From assembly GCA_946061315.1 (NCBI GenBank), contig CAMGRB010000085.1, forward strand, positions 1 to 6,409: a DNA stretch of 6,409 nt, given 5' to 3'. Shown here piece after piece: positions 6,093 through 6,409 of the stretch. Positions within the stretch are counted from its first letter, which is position 1. Every line of letters begins with the position of its first letter. The notes below the pieces were generated by a model. It did not search any database and was not told the DNA's origin. It saw nothing but the letters and a program-made list of their open reading frames with translations. Source of the DNA: an uncultured Clostridia bacterium. GTDB taxonomy: Bacteria > Bacillota > Clostridia > Oscillospirales > CAG-272. A program made the translations under genes and the position numbers.

Positions 6093-6155
6093 CGGTTTTC
6101 CTTCCTGTAACGGAAGGAGCATTTCTTTTCTCCTTCCGAATACTTCGGGAAGGAG
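6093..6155 (+). promoter_or_regulatory. Structured 5' leader of the toxin mRNA with sequestered ribosome binding site
   Basis: Four alternating complementary segments are present: (1) CCTTCC 6100-6105, (2) GGAAGGAG 6112-6119, (3) CTCCTTCC 6130-6137, (4) GGAAGGAG 6148-6155. Pairing 1:2 and 3:4 gives two hairpins, the second strengthened by CGAA/TTCG (6137-6140 with 6144-6147) in the loop and burying AAGGAG (6150-6155). The alternative 2:3 hairpin frees segment 4. Segment 1, together with 6093-6099, can instead pair with 6334-6346 at the 3' end over 13 bp with one G-U pair. Confidence 0.65.
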
Positions 6156-6163
6156 TGGTGCCT

Positions 6164-6310
6164 ATGAATTATTTTATAGCACCTTGTTTGATACAATGGT
6201 TACATATGAAGCGTTGTTCGCTTTCTGTATGCTCATCATTGCAGTTATTGCTCTTATCAAAGACAATAAGAAATAAAAAAGAAATAACCGCCTTCTCCGA
6301 CCAAGTGTAA
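6164..6310 (+). other. Overlapping leader ORF with the strong Shine-Dalgarno site (possible coupling ORF)
   Basis: A 48-codon frame begins at the ATG 8 bases after AAGGAG (6150-6155), the best initiation signal in the module. It overlaps the toxin gene in another frame (32 bases offset) and ends inside the antitoxin terminator stem at 6310. Its peptide (MNYFIAPCLIQWLHMKRC and onward) is moderately hydrophobic and unfamiliar to me. It may be a translated coupling frame for the toxin, comparable to mok for hok, or the ribosome may shift by -1 into the toxin frame. It may also be untranslated. Confidence 0.3.
6196..6276 (+). CDS. Holin-like type I toxin peptide (candidate)
   Basis: A 26-residue peptide starting MVTYEALFAF, with an uncharged hydrophobic stretch at about residues 6-21 predicted to span the membrane and a charged tail KDNKK. 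The TYEAL start, single membrane helix and lysine-rich end resemble the small holin-like toxin family (Hol_Tox; TxpA and SprG-like peptides), which depolarise or permeabilise the producing cell's membrane. The ATG at 6196 is chosen because the family motif begins there. No Shine-Dalgarno site lies directly upstream, so translation probably depends on the structured leader and the overlapping frame at 6164. The stop codon (6274-6276) abuts the terminator of the convergent antisense RNA. Too short for most gene finders; family membership is recalled, not searched. Confidence 0.7.
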   Translation: MVTYEALFAFCMLIIAVIALIKDNKK

Positions 6311-6322
6311 GGCGATTATTTC
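6275..6322 (-). terminator. Terminator of the antitoxin RNA
   Basis: A 14-bp stem, 6322-6309 with 6294-6281, with a 14-base loop, followed on the - strand by U6 (6280-6275). At 6288/6315 the - strand RNA has a G-U pair, whereas the + strand RNA has a C-A mismatch, and only the - strand has a U-tract. It therefore appears designed for the antisense transcript rather than the toxin mRNA. Confidence 0.85.
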
Positions 6323-6364
6323 AAAATCATTTGGGAAGGGAAACCGTCATCGGTAACTCTCTTC
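6275..6364 (-). ncRNA. Candidate antisense antitoxin RNA (about 90 nt)
   Basis: Predicted from the promoter at 6399-6371 (start near 6364) and the terminator at 6322-6281 with its U-tract ending near 6275. No convincing coding frame is seen. The 5' part (about 40 nt) looks largely unstructured and contains GAGUUACC and CGGUUUCCCUUCC; the 3' part is the terminator hairpin. It is fully complementary to the toxin mRNA downstream of the toxin stop codon, the convergent 3'-overlap geometry known for txpA/ratA and sprG/sprF. Its pyrimidine-rich CCCUUCCC could also pair in trans with the GGAAGGAG segments of the toxin leader. Both ends are predictions. Confidence 0.7.
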
Positions 6365-6370
6365 ACTTTC

Positions 6371-6399
6371 ATTATAATCTTAAAAATCTTTTTTGTCAA
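6371..6399 (-). promoter_or_regulatory. Consensus promoter of the antitoxin RNA
   Basis: On the - strand TTGACA (6399-6394) and TATAAT (6376-6371) are both perfect and separated by exactly 17 bp. It is the closest match to the vegetative consensus in the window and stronger than the opposing toxin promoter, as expected for an antitoxin kept in excess. Confidence 0.88.
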
Positions 6400-6409
6400 G
6401 TATTTTGTT

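Larger units (their letters stand above)
6037..6399. repeat. Imperfect inverted repeat enclosing the toxin-antitoxin module
   Basis: The two outer ends of the module are related in inverted orientation. Each end reads TTGACAAAA, a -10 box, GAGTTACC and CGGTTT(T/C)CCTTCC. On the left these are at 6037-6045, 6058-6063, 6075-6082 and 6093-6105; on the right (- strand) at 6399-6391, 6376-6371, 6359-6352 and 6346-6334. The spacing from TTGACA to GAGTTACC is 38 and 40 bases, and from the -10 to GAGTTACC 17 bases on both sides. This implies duplication of one promoter and 5' end, or selection to keep the two RNA 5' ends alike. Confidence 0.75.

Noticed and set aside
6037..6195. N-terminally extended toxin frame starting with TTG at 6037
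   Set aside because: That TTG is part of the -35 box and upstream of the predicted transcript start; the extension also covers the structured leader.

Overview
The window looks like chromosomal DNA of an anaerobic, probably gut-associated Clostridia-type Firmicute. This rests on a PerR-like regulator next to a rubredoxin-first (reverse) rubrerythrin, strong AAGGAG-type ribosome binding sites, TTGACA/TATAAT-type promoters with 17-bp spacers, moderate GC, and intergenic hairpin repeats of a kind I associate with this group. No species is assigned.

Layout from left to right. (1) 1-490 has no gene. It holds two near-identical copies (108 of 110 bases) of a hairpin-rich repeat, a terminator-like hairpin between them, a degenerate palindromic tail and an A/T-tract region. 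(2) 491-1599 is a two-gene peroxide-defence operon on the + strand, perR then reverse rubrerythrin, with a consensus promoter and a strong bidirectional terminator. (3) 1601-2287 on the - strand is a HAD hydrolase of the phosphoglycolate-phosphatase type, convergent with rubrerythrin and sharing that terminator. (4) 2338-2720 is non-coding and filled with a second set of palindromic repeats. (5) 2721-4294 is a - strand operon of a Bcp-type peroxiredoxin and a YghZ-type aldo/keto reductase, coupled by an ATGA stop/start overlap and ended by a GC-rich terminator. (6) 4303-6005 on the + strand is a divergent gene for a compact GH36/melibiase-like glycoside hydrolase with its own promoter and terminator.

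(7) 6037-6399 is the most interesting part: a compact candidate type I toxin-antitoxin module. A + strand transcript encodes a 26-residue hydrophobic peptide resembling the holin-like toxin family. A convergent - strand RNA of about 90 nt starts from a perfect-consensus promoter and ends in a strong terminator that abuts the toxin stop codon. The two promoters and 5' ends are imperfect inverted copies of each other. As a result the toxin mRNA's own 5' leader can pair with its 3' end, and the antitoxin carries the same sequence as that leader. The leader also has four alternating complementary segments, the last of which contains the Shine-Dalgarno sequence.

The first half of the window is themed on oxidative stress (PerR, rubrerythrin, Bcp and perhaps the aldo/keto reductase). 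The glycoside hydrolase and the toxin-antitoxin module appear to be independent units. All assignments come from reading the sequence; no database search or folding program was run.
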